From: Welwitschia mirabilis
Taxonomy: Eukaryota > Gnetophyta > Gnetopsida > Welwitschiales
Length of the DNA stretch: 64,000 bases
Assembly (NCBI GenBank): GCA_051453625.1
Contig: JBOZIK010000001.1
Span: 121,215,244 to 121,279,243 of the forward strand
Direction of reading: 5' to 3'
Shown: positions 35,441 through 48,053 of the stretch, piece by piece
Position numbering within the stretch: position 1 is the first letter of the stretch
Layout: each line of letters begins with the position of its first letter
Made by a program: the position numbers and the translations under genes
The notes under the pieces: generated by a model
The model's database searches: none
What the model saw: the letters and a program-made list of their open reading frames with translations, nothing else
What the model was told of the DNA's origin: nothing

Positions 35441-35534
35441 TTAGTGAAAATAATGCTACTTAATAATATTAAACTAACTTTTAAAAAATTTACTTAAATA
35501 CATCTTAAGATGAAATTTTGACTTTGTTATCAAA

Positions 35535-37335
35535 TTTAATTAGAACCATTATGTCCTATACTAAGTGTATGAAATCTATGTCAGATTCATGTCATCATAT
35601 ACATATCAAATCAAAATGATAAAATTTTTTACTAAATGTATAAGATTCAAGTGAAATCCATAATATCCTATAAACATTAGATTAAAGTCAGAACACCCTA
35701 TATTAAGTGTACAAGATTTAAGTTAAATCCATAAGGTCCTATATATACTAGTTAAATCCTTAATGTTTTATACTGAGTATATAAGGTTTATACCAAATTT
35801 ATAATTGTCTATAAACATCAAATTAAAATCATGAAAACTTATACTAAGTGAAAAAGTCCAAGTTAGATCCATAATGCACTATAGACACAAAATTACAAGG
35901 CATACTATACTAAGTGTAGAAGGTCTAAATTAGATTCATTACATCTTATAGACATTAATTAGAACCATGACATTCCATTATAAGTGTATAGGATTTAGGT
36001 CAAATTCATAATTCCCTAAACACATTAAAATAGAACAATATCATCCTATACTAAGTGTACAAGGTCTAGGTCAGATCCATTATGCCTTATAAACATGAAA
36101 TTAGAGTCAGGACTCTATACTAAGTTTAAAAATTCTATATCAAATCAACAATGCCTTATAAATACTAAATAAGAACTATACAAGATTTGATTTATATTTA
36201 TAACATTAAATTAAAACCATTATAATCTACACTATGTATACAAGTTCTATCTCAGATCCATGACATTTTATAGATAATATATATACTAAGGGTATAAAAA
36301 CTAGGTCATGTTCATGGCATTTGATAAATATTAAATTAAAATCATAACATTCTATATTAAGTGTATAAGATTAAACTCAAATCCATGATGCCCTATAGAT
36401 AACAAATCAGAATCATATCCTCCTATACTAAGTGCATAAGATTTAGATTAGATCTATGAAGATCCATAGATATCAAATCAAAATCATGATGTCCTATATT
36501 AAATATATAAGACCTATATTAAATCTATGATTATCTGGAAACATTAAACTAAAATCATGACATCTTATACTATAGATTAGATTTATAGTACCCTATAGAC
36601 ATAAAATTAAAACCATAAAATTGTATACTCAATGTACATGATTAAATTAGATTCATGTTGTCTTAAAGATACTAAATTAAAACCATGACATATTATACTA
36701 GGTGTATAAATTCTAAGTTAGATCCATGGCATCTTGTAGATATTAACTCTTAATCATGATGTCTTATATTAGTTTTACTAGATTGATATTAGATATATGA
36801 TGTAATATAGACATCAAATCAAAGTTATGATGTCTAGTACTAAGTGTAAAAAGTTTATATTAGATTCATGACATTCTGTAAATATTAAATCAAAACCATG
36901 ATGTCTTATCTAAGTATACAAAATCTAGGTAATACTATGAAATCCTAGAGATACCAAATAAAAATCATGTCATCCTATACTAAGTGAAAAGTTTTAGATC
37001 AAGTTGATGATGTCATATAGATATTAGATCAAATCTATAATGCCTATACTAAGTGTACAAAATCTAAGTTATATCCATAGTGCCCTCTAGATATCAAGTT
37101 ATAACCATGATGTTCTATATTAACTATACAAGATTTAAGTTATATTCATAATGCTTTATACATTTTAAATAAAAAATATGACATCTTATAGTAAGTATAC
37201 ATGATTTAAGTTAGATCCATGGTGTCCTATAGACATAGAATCAGAACCATAATACACTATACTAACTATAAAAGATTTAAGTCAAATCCATGACATCCTA
37301 TAAATACTAACTGAAAATCATATGAAGAATATGAT
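35535..37335. repeat. Satellite block 1, about 70-71-bp monomer, about 25 copies
   Basis: The word CTATACTAAGTGTA recurs with variants near 35568, 35700, 35770, 35850, 35907, 35977, 36046, 36115, 36352, 36423, 36494, 36688, 36976, 37042 and 37256, mostly 65-72 bp apart. Each monomer holds two related halves: 'ccatgatgtcctatagacatc' and 'catgatgtcctatactaagt' with a 'gtataagatctaagttagat' tail. Copies differ by 10-25% by eye, so the array is old. It is not part of any recognised element. Confidence 0.85.
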
Positions 37336-38220
37336 CTTTTGTGAACTTAGAATTAGAATCATTATGTACTATACAAATTTTATAAGCTTACATTAATTTA
37401 TAATTAAAATCATAACATCTTATGCTAAATTTATGGCCTTCAATTTACTTAGAACTAGGCTTATAATATCCTAGATTAATTTAATAATATTTTATTAATT
37501 TAATAACCCTTTACTAAGTCCAAATTATAATCCTAATAACCTACATTAATTGATAATTATTTATTAAGTTAAAATAGAAACCATGGTGCTCTACACTATG
37601 TTTTATAATGTTTCACTGACTTACAATTAAAATCATAATGTTCTACACTAATTTTATGAACTTTCATTAACTTAAATACATAATCATAATGCCTCATACA
37701 AAGTTAACAACCTTATGTTAACTTAGAATTAGAATCATGATGTCTAATACTAAGTGGATGATCTTTCATTAACTTAAAATTATAATCATAACATTCTATA
37801 CTGATTCAATGACCTTTTATTTATTTAGAATTAAGATCATAACATCCTTTAATATGTCTATGATATTTTGCTAACTCAAAATCAAAATCATGGTTTCATA
37901 TATTAAGTATATAATCATCCATTAATTTAGAGTTATAATCATGACATCCTTTATTAATTCTATGCTCTTCCAATAACTTAGAATAAAAATCATGAAATCC
38001 TATACTAATTTTGTGATCTTCCATTAACTCAAAATCAAAATCATGGCATTCTATATTAAGTTTATGATCTTTAATTAACTTGAAATTATAATCATAACAT
38101 TCTATAATGATTTGATGATCTTTAATTAACTTAAAATCAAGACTATGCCATCTTATACTATGTTTATGATCTTTCATTAACTCATATTTATAACTATAAT
38201 ATTTTGTAATAAGTCTATGG
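37336..38220. repeat. Satellite block 2, 51-bp monomer, about 17 copies
   Basis: Directly after block 1 the core 'catgatgtcctatactaagt' continues with a different tail, 'tatgatctttcattaactt' then 'aaaattaaaat', giving 51-bp units. Because 51 is a multiple of three, the minus strand reads a 17-residue repeat (IKDHKLNIECHDFDFEL and variants) and stays open for 93 codons at 38177-37896. The frame continues with stops further on. The two blocks share a core and differ in spacer, so one probably arose from the other. Confidence 0.85.
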
Positions 38221-41200
38221 TTAAGTGAATCACACCTAGATCTTACATTATTTAAAATTAAAGTGAAGTTAAGTTTTAATTAAGTTTTACTTATATTATC
38301 CATTAATTTTGCTTTAGTAACACTTTTGTTAAGTATAAAGTTTTATTTTTATCTTAAAACCTCATTTTATATTTTATTCTACTTCTTCATGAGATAATTT
38401 TTAATGTTTTCCTCCTATTATCTGTTTGTATTTTTACTTAGGTTTTTATCAATTCTTCTTTTAATTCCCACTTGTCTATTGATGTTTGATTTTCATAGGT
38501 GATGAAGAAATCAAAATTTCTAGATATCTTCAAATTATTTTTCAATAATTTATAAATTTTATCTTCATTAAATCTAGAGGTATGCCTTCTTACAAAACTT
38601 CTTTAAACATTAAATGGATTACTTATAACTTGTGATTTTCCAAAAAATAATTCTATTATCCCAACTAGAATTTGAATGGATATTAGAGTTAAATTTATAT
38701 AATCTCTTTTTCTTTACCTATTTTAATTTTAGATCATCAAAACTTTGCATGAATCTTGGCTATTTATATACTTATTTTAATTGTAGTTTTCATTTTTTGT
38801 GTCATTTATATGTGGGTAGGATGAATATTATCCTTATGATCATTAAATATATTTTTGATCTTTCTAATGGTTTACTTTATTCTTAGAGGTGATTAACTTA
38901 TAATATTTAATAACTGAAATTTTATAAGTCTACCTTCCATAATTTCATTAATAGAAAACTTCATCAATAGAAACATCATAGGGTCCCCTTAGGAATAATT
39001 TTAGTTTCTTACTGTGCTACACTTAGTTACTTATATCTTACCTAATATTCTTCATTCTCATTCTTTTGAGTTAGAATACATAATTTATCCTTTATCATTA
39101 ACTTTTAATAAAGGATATACATTTTATCATAGTGATAACAATTGTTATAAACTTTTTTTAAATTAGAGATAGTCAAAACCAATTCCAACACAAGGTATTT
39201 GACCTGTGATTAAGTTTTACTTTCTCTTATCTTTACCTATTAAAATAATAAAGTTTTTACAAGTACTAATTAACTTTTTCTTTCTATGAATTTAATGATG
39301 AATTTCTATTATATATTCTTAGCTCATTCCCATGGCATATTTCTTGGATTTAATGCAAAGGGAGAGAATAAAAGTGGTTTGAGTTTCTCTTCACATAGTG
39401 GAGCTCATTTTTTAATGATAATATGTTTCCTCCTTATTTTTATTTTTTTTTTGGGGGGAGGGGTTTATTTCTGTCAATCTTACTGAATCTTCCTTTATTA
39501 TGGTTTATAGATGAAATAATAACAAGAAGAATCATTAGCTAAGACTTCTAAATCACCTTCACATAGGATGAAAAAAGTGATACAACCTTCTTATTTTATC
39601 ATTCAAAAGGTTAAAGATGAGAAGAGAAACCCCTCTACTTGACATGTAGCAAGCATAAGGTTATAGTAAGAGCATTTTTTCCCTTTCTTCTTATTTATCC
39701 CTTTATATTAATTTCTTCTTACATCATTATTTACTTATTATTATAGTATTACTAGAGAATTTCTTACCCTACTCTTTCCTATAATAAAAATAAGTTAAGC
39801 ATGAACAAATACTTGGAAAAAGTATTTATTCCTCCATTAATGTAAGTGATCTATCAATCCTACCTTCTACCAAGACTAGATATTCCAAGTTTTTGTAAAT
39901 TGAAAGGTAATCATTCTAATAAGGTAGTTAACTTTGATGACTTTTTATAGACCTATAACTTCTTAGCAATGTCTTCCTTATATAGCTACTATTATTTAGT
40001 ATTTATGGTACCTCCTACCTCCTCTTCCTCTGTTTCCTCTAGCTCTAATGTGAAAAAGAGGTTTTCTACCATACTACATAAGCTTACTCTAAAAACTTAT
40101 GGATTATTTTCTATTAGATAAGCTAAGAGGTTAGAGGTTCTGATTCTTACCAAGGCTAGCTAATGGTCATATTGGGATGATATCTTTCAGTAATGAGATG
40201 GATGAGGATGCAAATTTAATGAATAATTTCAAGCTATAATGTGAACAAATTATTCTGCATTTTATCTAGTCAATGATGCATGGGACTAAATTTCCCAAAA
40301 CTTTGAATTAATTATTAATAAAATAAATATATGCATTGCATGACTTACATAATATGTAACAATTGGAGGTGACTAAAGTAATCATTTAGATATTGGAGTT
40401 AAATTTTTTTTCTTATCCTAGAATAATAAAAATATATAAGAATTTTCATTTTAACTAATAATTTTTTTAAATTATTTATTTACAAGAATAGATGAGTTTT
40501 CTCCAATTGAATAAGTAAGTCATCTATAATAAGGTCATTTAGTTAGAGGTAAGTGTAGTAATGCGATCATATAAGGATGTACACATTACACATTTAGAGC
40601 ACATTCTTAATAGGATCTTATAGAATATTTCCCTCTTTTTCATATGTGCTACTATTAAAAGAGCATTTATAGATATTCATCCAATGTATAAAGACATTGT
40701 TAAATCATTACTATAATACGTCTATAACCATGGATTATTTTCTCCCAACCAACATTGAAGGGGAGATTCTTCTTAATTTATTCAAGTCTTCATCAAATGA
40801 TTTCTACCTGCATTCTCCCAATAGTCATGAGAATTTGAATGGTGACTAATGTAAGCATATCTTAAGAAATATCTAAGTGCATCCTGCATGACACCTTATT
40901 TTCACATACATTCTTGTTATACTATGGCTTTTCCTTTTTAATGAAATTGTTTTTCACCTTTTTATAATTAAAAAAAATTTAAAAGATGGATTATTTTTTC
41001 TCTAATATTGATTATGATGTTTCAATGTATTAAAACTAATTTTGATAATTAAGTTAAATAAAGTAAAAAATAGAAAAGAATCATAAATAAAAACATGGAA
41101 ATGTATGTACATAATAAAATATTGATGGAAAAAAATTAGTAGAAAAGAGAAAACTAATGATTTATCTTATTCAATAAATGATCTCTCTTTAATATTAGTA

Positions 41201-43444
41201 TACTCTAAAGTGGCAAGTCTAGCTAGATGGACTAGCTAAGTAGTACTACCTTTAAGTTCTAGTATGTGGAATATTAAGGAGCCAAGTTAGCACATCAAAT
41301 AATCTATATTATGAAAATCCCATGAATTCCCTACATATCCATTAGATAACCCCATTTTCATGTTAACCAAATAATGTAAGTGGATTTATGTCCTTTTCAC
41401 AAGGTTTATACCCCTTGAATAGTAATTATAACTTTTATTACTAATGAGTCTTTTTCATTAATTACATGATAACATATTTGATGCATTATAAAATACATAA
41501 TCATGATCTTTTTTTATCTAAGATAAAACATGGTCAATATGATATCTTATCACACTAGGATAAATTTTCTTAAAAGGAACCTTTGGCAGTGTTGGTAGAT
41601 ATGGGAATTCCATTGAGGATTCAGTTTGTTATGCTTCATAAGTTCTCAATCTTCTAATAGGGGTTGTACTTGTCATAGAATAATAATTATCACTTAGATG
41701 CTATAAGATCAATGATGTTTCTAGTATTATTAGAGCCATTTCTTATTTCCTAAACTTATTGAGTGTATAGTACTCCCACATGATCATTTTACTTTCTAAT
41801 ATTTTGGTATGATTGTAGGTTGTAATCAAGTGAGTCCATCTCTGAATAGCTTTTGATCTTATCATTCATTAATTATAAACATTAGATATACTTGGTTTCA
41901 TCATAATCACTTCCTATTTGAGTGGTACTTTATGAAGTTTGTACATCATGTTATGCATCATTAATTAGGTTATCTTATGATTTCTACCAAGATGTTTTGC
42001 TAGGTTAGGATTTAGGGTAGGTATACAACTTTCTTCATGTTTCTAGTTGTCCATTTTTATCTTTATTTTTTCTCTTAATTAGTTTACTAGGTACTTGAAA
42101 GTCACTTTTATACTTTTTTGTTATAATATATAGGACTTGATCATTCATTAGTTTTCTTATTGTCTTTTTATTTTCAGTTGCAGTTTTATCCATAGGTGTT
42201 GATCTCCTTTTAGCACTTTGACAAATTACTTTCTTTTAGTTCATAATGATAATTTTTCCCCTATGTTATTTTAGCATATTTTTTAGTTTAACACATGCAC
42301 TTACTACTCTTGAATGATTTTGAGTTTAGGCACATTAAGGATTTTTTTCTTTACATTACTTCTTCCTACTTCTTGTATTATCACTGCACTATCCTGATAC
42401 TCCTTTCTGTACCTCATGATCTCCTCCTTTTTATGCTTTGTTGGTGATGATTTCTTAGCTTTTACACCTCTTTTGGCCTTCATCATAATTTTTTGAGGCC
42501 TTACTATTATTATTATTAACTCATTTACTTTGCTAGAATTCATTTTTTATCAATCTTTCTTAGAGAAATATCACCTGCCTTATCATCCAGATAACATAAG
42601 TGGATGAAACATAATATGCATTACTATATTTTCCTTCTTATGTTAATGTAACATGGGATGTATCAATTCATTTGTAAGGGGTATAAAATACTTTCAAGAT
42701 ATTCTTGAGTAAAATTTTTAATTATGGAATCATTTTTGAGATTTTATAATACATATATAAGATGTACTAATTTGGTTATGATTTCATATTATTTTTGTGA
42801 TATGCATCATAATATTATTTAGCAGGACATGCACTAGATAACAAGTTTCCTATACATATTTTCTAGATGAATAAGAGTGTTTTCCTTCTCCACATTCACC
42901 TATGAACTCTCATGCACCATGAGGGGAGTGATGTTATGATTATTTTTTATGGATTTACCCCTTGTGGATTGTATTTAAAGCTTATTAACTTATTTATACA
43001 TATCATTTTGAGTTATTATTATTTTAATTATATATATACATCATCATTTTTCTAAGTTATCATGTTTTTACCTTATGATAACTTTTGCGTATGACATTTA
43101 ATTTTTATCTTATGATGTGATAAATTTTTAAGTAGGGGCTAATGTAAATTACAATGCTCTTGTTTTTTTTATGATTATAATCATGGAAATTTGATTTTTT
43201 AGCCTAATTTATAAAGCTTATTATCCTCATTATTGTTTAGATGACATACAAGACAATAGTATGATTGCACACTTTGCTAAGTTAATACATCTAGTTCATT
43301 AGATTTGATATTTAGTCCTACATAATAAGCTTTCTGAACTAAACTCATGTTTCCCTAGTTACTTTTTATTTTAGTTGATTTGGCTTATAATTTTTAGTTA
43401 TTCACTTACTTTATTAGGAATTAACAAAGCTACATGAAGGGCTA
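38221..43444. other. Long stretch without recognisable genes
   Basis: About 5.2 kb. A few plus-strand frames of 60-84 codons (38632, 39286) match nothing I know. A T-run followed by GGGGGGAGGGG (about 39446-39466) looks like a polypurine tract, but no LTR start follows convincingly. Between about 39740 and 40880 the plus strand reads like decayed coding sequence (for example RFSTILHKLTLKTYGLFSIR), of no known family. It may be the 3' interior of the element ending at 43445-44716. Confidence 0.35.
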
Positions 43445-44716
43445 TGTTGCAATGTCAAATTTTATGTATTTAATGGTGTATTTTGAGTATTTTAATAGGT
43501 TTAAGTTAAATTTGAATGATTATGGAGAATTGATGGGATGATCATGGAAATATACAATCCTTAGCATATTTGAAGGAATTTCAGGCAAATTCTAATACTT
43601 CGCATTCTGAGGAGGAGTTTAATGATCTACAAGGAGGCTAATTTTCCTTAGTCAAAGAGTTTAGAAGGATAGCATTCCTCTAGTTATCTTAATGACAGTG
43701 CCAAATGACAGATAATTTGAAGATCTGAGATGAATGCTAGTATGTACTAAGGCTAGAAACTAATGAATCATCTTTTATTATAGGGTGTTATTCCCATAGT
43801 CGTTTAGACAATAGTCAAGATAACAATTATTTTATATGAAAAATGAACAATTATCTTATATGATAAATGAATTATCTTTATAATAGGGTTATTCATTTCA
43901 TGTGGCTATTAGCATTTCATTTCTAACTTCTATGATTTTTGTTCTAAAATCTTCCATGTAAAACTATAAATACTTCCTTTCCTTCATTTCCAAAGCCCTA
44001 TTTTATACCAAAAAGTCTTGCGATGGAAGATTGAAGGGTAAGAGATTCATCTTATCTACAAAGAAAACTCTTCCTTAGTGTTGGACTTTATATCCTCGAT
44101 TGATATGTTTCTTATTTATAAGTGGATGATTTGTTCATGATTAATAACAAGATTTATTTATTTTTATTATGTACATCTCCCTTATGGTTTATGTTGGTTA
44201 TGATTCCATGATAGTTTCATAGTTAATCTAGATCATAAGGAAAATCTTTGAGAGGTTGATATTATTAGTTTTAAGTACTTGCATTATATTTCATCTTGTA
44301 TTTTCATAGTTATAATAGTTATATTTATGTCTATTTTGTTTGATGTTCTTTATAGCTTATGTTGATTAGGGGTAAGCTATAGTTTTTCTTAACTAATCTA
44401 AATTATACAGATCAATCTTGATGATAAAATATTTGGTAGTAGAATAGATTCATTACTTAAATTTATTTCACTTACATCTTATTTATAAGCATTGCGTTAG
44501 CATTTATCTTGTATTGTATTTTACATTATTTCTTATTTTCATTTACTTAATATAAAAGACAATAGGAATAATTCTCTAACTTCTAGCCTAGTGCCTTTAA
44601 TGTATTACAACATTTGGATTAACCCCCATCTCTACTAGCATATGTTTTTGTGCAAGCATTTATGACTAATACAAACTACTTAACGATTAATAATTTCATA
44701 AATTCACATTGCAATA
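43445..44716 (+). repeat. LTR of Athila-like family, plus orientation
   Basis: It begins TGTTGCAATG (43445), follows a short purine stretch (ACATGAAGGG) and ends CATTGCAATA at 44716, where GCAACA is expected. A TATAAATA box is at 43965-43972. The first 60 bases (GTGTATTTTGAGTA) match the minus-strand LTR starts at 5701 and 10267. The 44020-44110 segment matches the LTRs at 142 and 15227. It is either the 3' LTR of a plus-strand copy or a solo LTR. It abuts and truncates the minus-strand LTR that follows. Confidence 0.65.
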
Positions 44717-45030
44717 AGGATTCATCACACAATACCAAGGTAGTTATTCTCATAAGCAAATGGATCTCCTTGCCCAAGTTTATGCAATGCCACAAGCACT
44801 TTAATGCCAAAAGAGAGATGGAGAAATAGGAGGCCTAAGGAGGTTTATATAGGTTTGGATGATGAACTAATTTAGCTAAAAAACAAACTAAAATGATTAC
44901 ATTATAATTTTAGTTAGAAACAAAACTTGATTCTTTTTCATCCACTAATTTCATCCTCTAGTAGTAGGTAAGTGACTACAATATATCATAGTAATAAATG
45001 TAATGACTATTTTGTGGTTATTATGACTTA
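44717..45030 (-). repeat. 3' LTR of the split element, left part
   Basis: Collinear by eye with 59477-59780: shared text includes ACCAAGGTAGTT, a GCAAATGGATCTC-like stretch, AAGAGAGATGGAGAAAT and GGTTTATATAGGTTTGGAT. The minus-strand TATATAAACC box lies at 44850-44842. The last five bases, ACTTA (45026-45030), are one copy of the target-site duplication of the copia insertion. The remaining 0.5 kb expected to the left is missing. Confidence 0.75.
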
Positions 45031-45088
45031 TGTTAGAATATATTTGCCAATTGATGTCAAACTAATTCCTCTAGTGTAGTGCAAATTT

Positions 45089-45188
45089 NNNNNNNNNNNN
45101 NNNNNNNNNNNNNNNNNNNNNNNNNNNNNNNNNNNNNNNNNNNNNNNNNNNNNNNNNNNNNNNNNNNNNNNNNNNNNNNNNNNNNNNN
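45089..45188. other. Assembly gap flanked by an identical 77-bp overlap
   Basis: 100 N. The 77 bases 45012-45088 recur exactly at 45189-45265, including the ACTTA site and the first 58 bases of the LTR. It is an unmerged contig overlap and not a real duplication. Confidence 0.9.
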
Positions 45189-45848
45189 TTGTGGTTATTA
45201 TGACTTATGTTAGAATATATTTGCCAATTGATGTCAAACTAATTCCTCTAGTGTAGTGCAAATTTGTTAGAAATTGTGTGTAGAAGAGTTTGAGTTATGT
45301 AGATGAAAATGTGGACCAAATACACCAAAGAAACTGCTAAGTTATTTACTTCTAGTGGGAGTCAACTGGATCCTAGAGGGGTCAACTACACCTAAAGCAG
45401 ACATAACAGAAATGAACTAAACCCAGAGGGATCGACCGGATCCTAGAGGTGTTAACCAGCCTATGCTCTCAAGAACTAATAGTCCCAGACTAAGAGGAAT
45501 GAGGTTGACTGGATATTCATAAGGTCGACAAAATTTAAGAAGCTGACAGTCAAGTCCTAGACTAAAAGGAAAGGTATCAACTAGACTCAAGATGGGGTGG
45601 ACTAATCCTGAGAAGTTGACAAAATCCATAGTTTCAGACTGAGAGACAAAGAGGCGATCAGACCTAGAATGGGGTTGACTGAGTTCTTATGGAGTCAACT
45701 GGATATTTATAGGGTTAACTAGACAGTATAGAAAAGTAAATCATGTAGATGTTATGTATCCATTACCTAGTTTTTACCTAGCCATTATCTAGCCATTTAT
45801 AGTCATTGAAGCTGTAATTCAATTTTATAAACCTTATTAATCCTCCAT

Positions 45849-45856
45849 TATAAATA
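45849..45856 (+). promoter_or_regulatory. TATA box of copia 5' LTR
   Basis: TATAAATA followed by CCTAGGCAAGAG. The same box and context occur at 53918-53925 in the 3' LTR. It is the likely promoter of the element transcript. Confidence 0.6.
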
Positions 45857-46550
45857 CCTAGGCAAGAGATGATCTAGATATATTTTTGGCATATTTTCAA
45901 ATTGGCATATTCTTTATAAATCTAAAAGATCAATTAGTATATTACATTGGAATATCTATTGTGCTGATTCATATCTGATTGAGGAGATCTAATCTTGGAT
46001 TAGGACATCACTAAGAATCAGATCTAAGGATTTTATCAATATATTCAATTGGAGAATAGCTTCATTCTATATACTAATACTGAACATGTGATATCAGAGC
46101 TATGAAGACTTCATTCCATCACTTCTATTTATTATCAATGATTAAGACTTAGCCTATAAAAGTCCATTGTCAAAGGTTGAGACTTAGCCTGTAAATGTTC
46201 ATTGTTAAGGTTGAGACTTAGCTTGTAAAAATCCACTTGTAAGGACTAACAGATGAGCTTGGTAAAACCTATGAATTAATAGATATCCAAGATCAATTTT
46301 GGGAGAAGCTGATTGTCGAGAGTGGAGTAGGGAAGTTTCCAAACCACTATAAATCTTATGTGCATCCAAATTGGTAGTTTCTATTTTATGGTTTACATTC
46401 TATTTCTATTTATTCTTTGTATGCATGATTGTAATTTCATTATTTGTTTTTATGAAATCTATGATTAGAATCTGTTAAATTATTTTGAGCTTGAATTTTT
46501 TGTGAAAGAACCTATTCACCCTCCTCTTTAGGATTCTTGATCCTATCATT

Positions 46551-46562
46551 TGGTATTAAAGC
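46551..46562 (+). promoter_or_regulatory. Copia primer binding site, initiator-Met tRNA type
   Basis: TGGTATTAAAGC, 10 of 12 matches to TGGTATCAGAGC, two bases after the LTR end and followed by CTAGG as in many plant copia elements. Confidence 0.75.
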
Positions 46563-46614
46563 CTAGGTTAGTCTTTGAGAGATCTTTATAGATTTAGACT
46601 TAAGAACCCTAAAA

Positions 46615-47594
46615 ATGAGTAACCCGACTGATGGATTTTCAACTGGTCATTCATTCATGTTCAATGATTCAAACTATTCCTATTAGAAAGTCAGGATGAG
46701 GATTTTTTTTAGATCCCTAGACGCTAATGTAAAAGAGGTTATTTACAAAAGCCATACTTTGCCTATGTAGCCTAGACAGATGCAAATGAAAATACTATCT
46801 TGGTTCCCAAACCTAGAGATCAATGGACTCCCACAGATAAAACCAAAGCCACAATAGATGCCTGTGCACTTAATGCTATTTTTTGTGTAGTATGTATAGA
46901 TGAATTTAAAAGGATTGTGAACTATAATTATGAAAAAGAATCTTGGGATACTTTGAAAGTTGCACACAAAGAAACATTCACTATCAAACGAGTCAAACTG
47001 CAAATGCTTATTTCTAAATTTGAAGACATTCATATGGATGATAAAAAAACCTTGTAGGAATTTTTTTCTAGACTTACAAATATTGTAAACTCAATGGCAA
47101 GCCTTAAAGAATGTATGGAAGAAAGCAAAGTGATAAGAAAAGTGTTGAGATATGTGCCTAAGAGATTTAAACCAAAAATAATAGCCATTGAAGAAAGCAA
47201 AAATATCAATGCGATGGCATTAGAAGAACTTCAAGGTAACCTTCAAACCTATGAACTTAAATTTACTAAATATAGAAGAAAAGGTATTACTTTAAAATGT
47301 TTGTAGGAGGATTATAGATCTAACAGAATAGATGAAGAACTTGATGATGACGAGGTGGCTCTTCTAGCCAGATACTTTAAAAGATTTCTCTACAAGAAAA
47401 AAGAAGGAGAACCAAGTAGGAATTTAAGGAAAAGCAATCTGAAAGAAAGAAGAGAACAAGACAAGGAAAAGAAAATCCAATGCTATTTACGTAAAGGATT
47501 TGGACATATGGCCAGCAAATGTCCCAACACTAGAAGAGAAAGCAGGAAGCTTAAAAACTCCTCATTGATGGCAACTTGGGATAATGAGAATGAT
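46615..47594 (+). pseudogene. Copia Gag with UBN2 domain and zinc knuckle, lightly broken
   Basis: The ATG at 46615 follows the PBS by about 50 bases. After a FMFNDSNYSY opening and one frame shift near 46780 the frame is largely open. It shows NAIFCVVCIDEF and KESWDTLKVAHKET (about 46870-46975), ISKFEDIHMDDKKTL, FSRLTNIVNSMASL, ESKVIRKVLRYVPKRFKPK (about 47120-47180) and MALEELQGNLQTYEL, the complete order of UBN2-type copia Gag. The zinc knuckle CYLRKGFGHMASKCP (about 47500-47545) has its second Cys as Arg. Three in-frame stops (about 47056, 47304 and earlier) break it. It is the best-preserved protein in the window. Confidence 0.8.
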
Positions 47595-47643
47595 NNNNNN
47601 NNNNNNNNNNNNNNNNNNNNNNNNNNNNNNNNNNNNNNNNNNN
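47595..47643. other. Assembly gap (49 N)
   Basis: A short gap just after the zinc knuckle. Its odd length suggests an estimated size. Confidence 0.9.
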
Positions 47644-47880
47644 TATCCTTCATGGTCCTAGTATAATCTCTCAAAAATATATCTAGTACTTCTACCTCAG
47701 ATGACTTAGATATGATTGATGAGGAGGAAGATGAATTAGAAGTAACTTATCAAGAATTATATGAAGAATATGAGAAGCTCACAAAAAGAATCAATGAATT
47801 AAACAAATTAGTAAAGACCATCACAAAAGAAAAGGAGGAAGTAGAAGAAAAAGTGTAAAGTTCTGAAAGCCAATAACTTC
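47644..47880 (+). pseudogene. Acidic and coiled-coil part of copia Gag
   Basis: In frame it reads STSTSDDLDMIDEEEDELEV then TYQELYEEYEKL and INELNKLVKTITKEKEEVEE. Sirevirus-like and other plant copia elements have a similar acidic stretch and a long coiled coil between zinc knuckle and protease, probably for particle interactions. The segment ends at a stop near 47860. Confidence 0.55.
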
Positions 47881-48053
47881 AGGTTAAATACTTAAGTAAA
47901 TGATCTTTCATTCTTTATTAACAAGTTTTTTAGTAGTTTATCTAAACTAGAACAAATGCTTGAAATACAAAAGAAAAATGGGGACAAATCAGGTATTAGT
48001 TTTGAAGCACAGATTTCTTGAAAATAGGTAAACAAAATAATTAAGTTTCTATC

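Larger units (their letters stand above)
45031..46548 (+). repeat. 5' LTR of nested copia element
   Basis: It runs from TGTTAGAATATA to GATCCTATCA. Without the N gap (45089-45188) and its 77-bp duplicated flank the length is about 1341 bp, against 1347 bp for the 3' LTR. The two LTRs align along their length with perhaps 10-20% difference by eye, so the insertion is not recent. It carries many GTCGACC/GTCAACTGG words between 45360 and 45720. Confidence 0.85.

Noticed and set aside
35535-38220. Regular repeats with spacers that could suggest a CRISPR array
   Set aside because: Units are adjacent and diverged, with no unique spacers between identical repeats, and the DNA is from a plant nuclear genome. 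It is a satellite.
39446-39470. T-run followed by GGGGGGAGGGG as a polypurine tract with a new LTR
   Set aside because: No TG-starting LTR with a matching partner could be found after it.
42304-42543. Basic 79-codon minus-strand frame
   Set aside because: No recognisable domain, no partner motifs and no repeat copy. Kept only as unassigned sequence.
45417-45629. 70-codon minus-strand frame
   Set aside because: It lies inside the copia LTR and follows the GTCGACC words. LTRs of this family are not coding.
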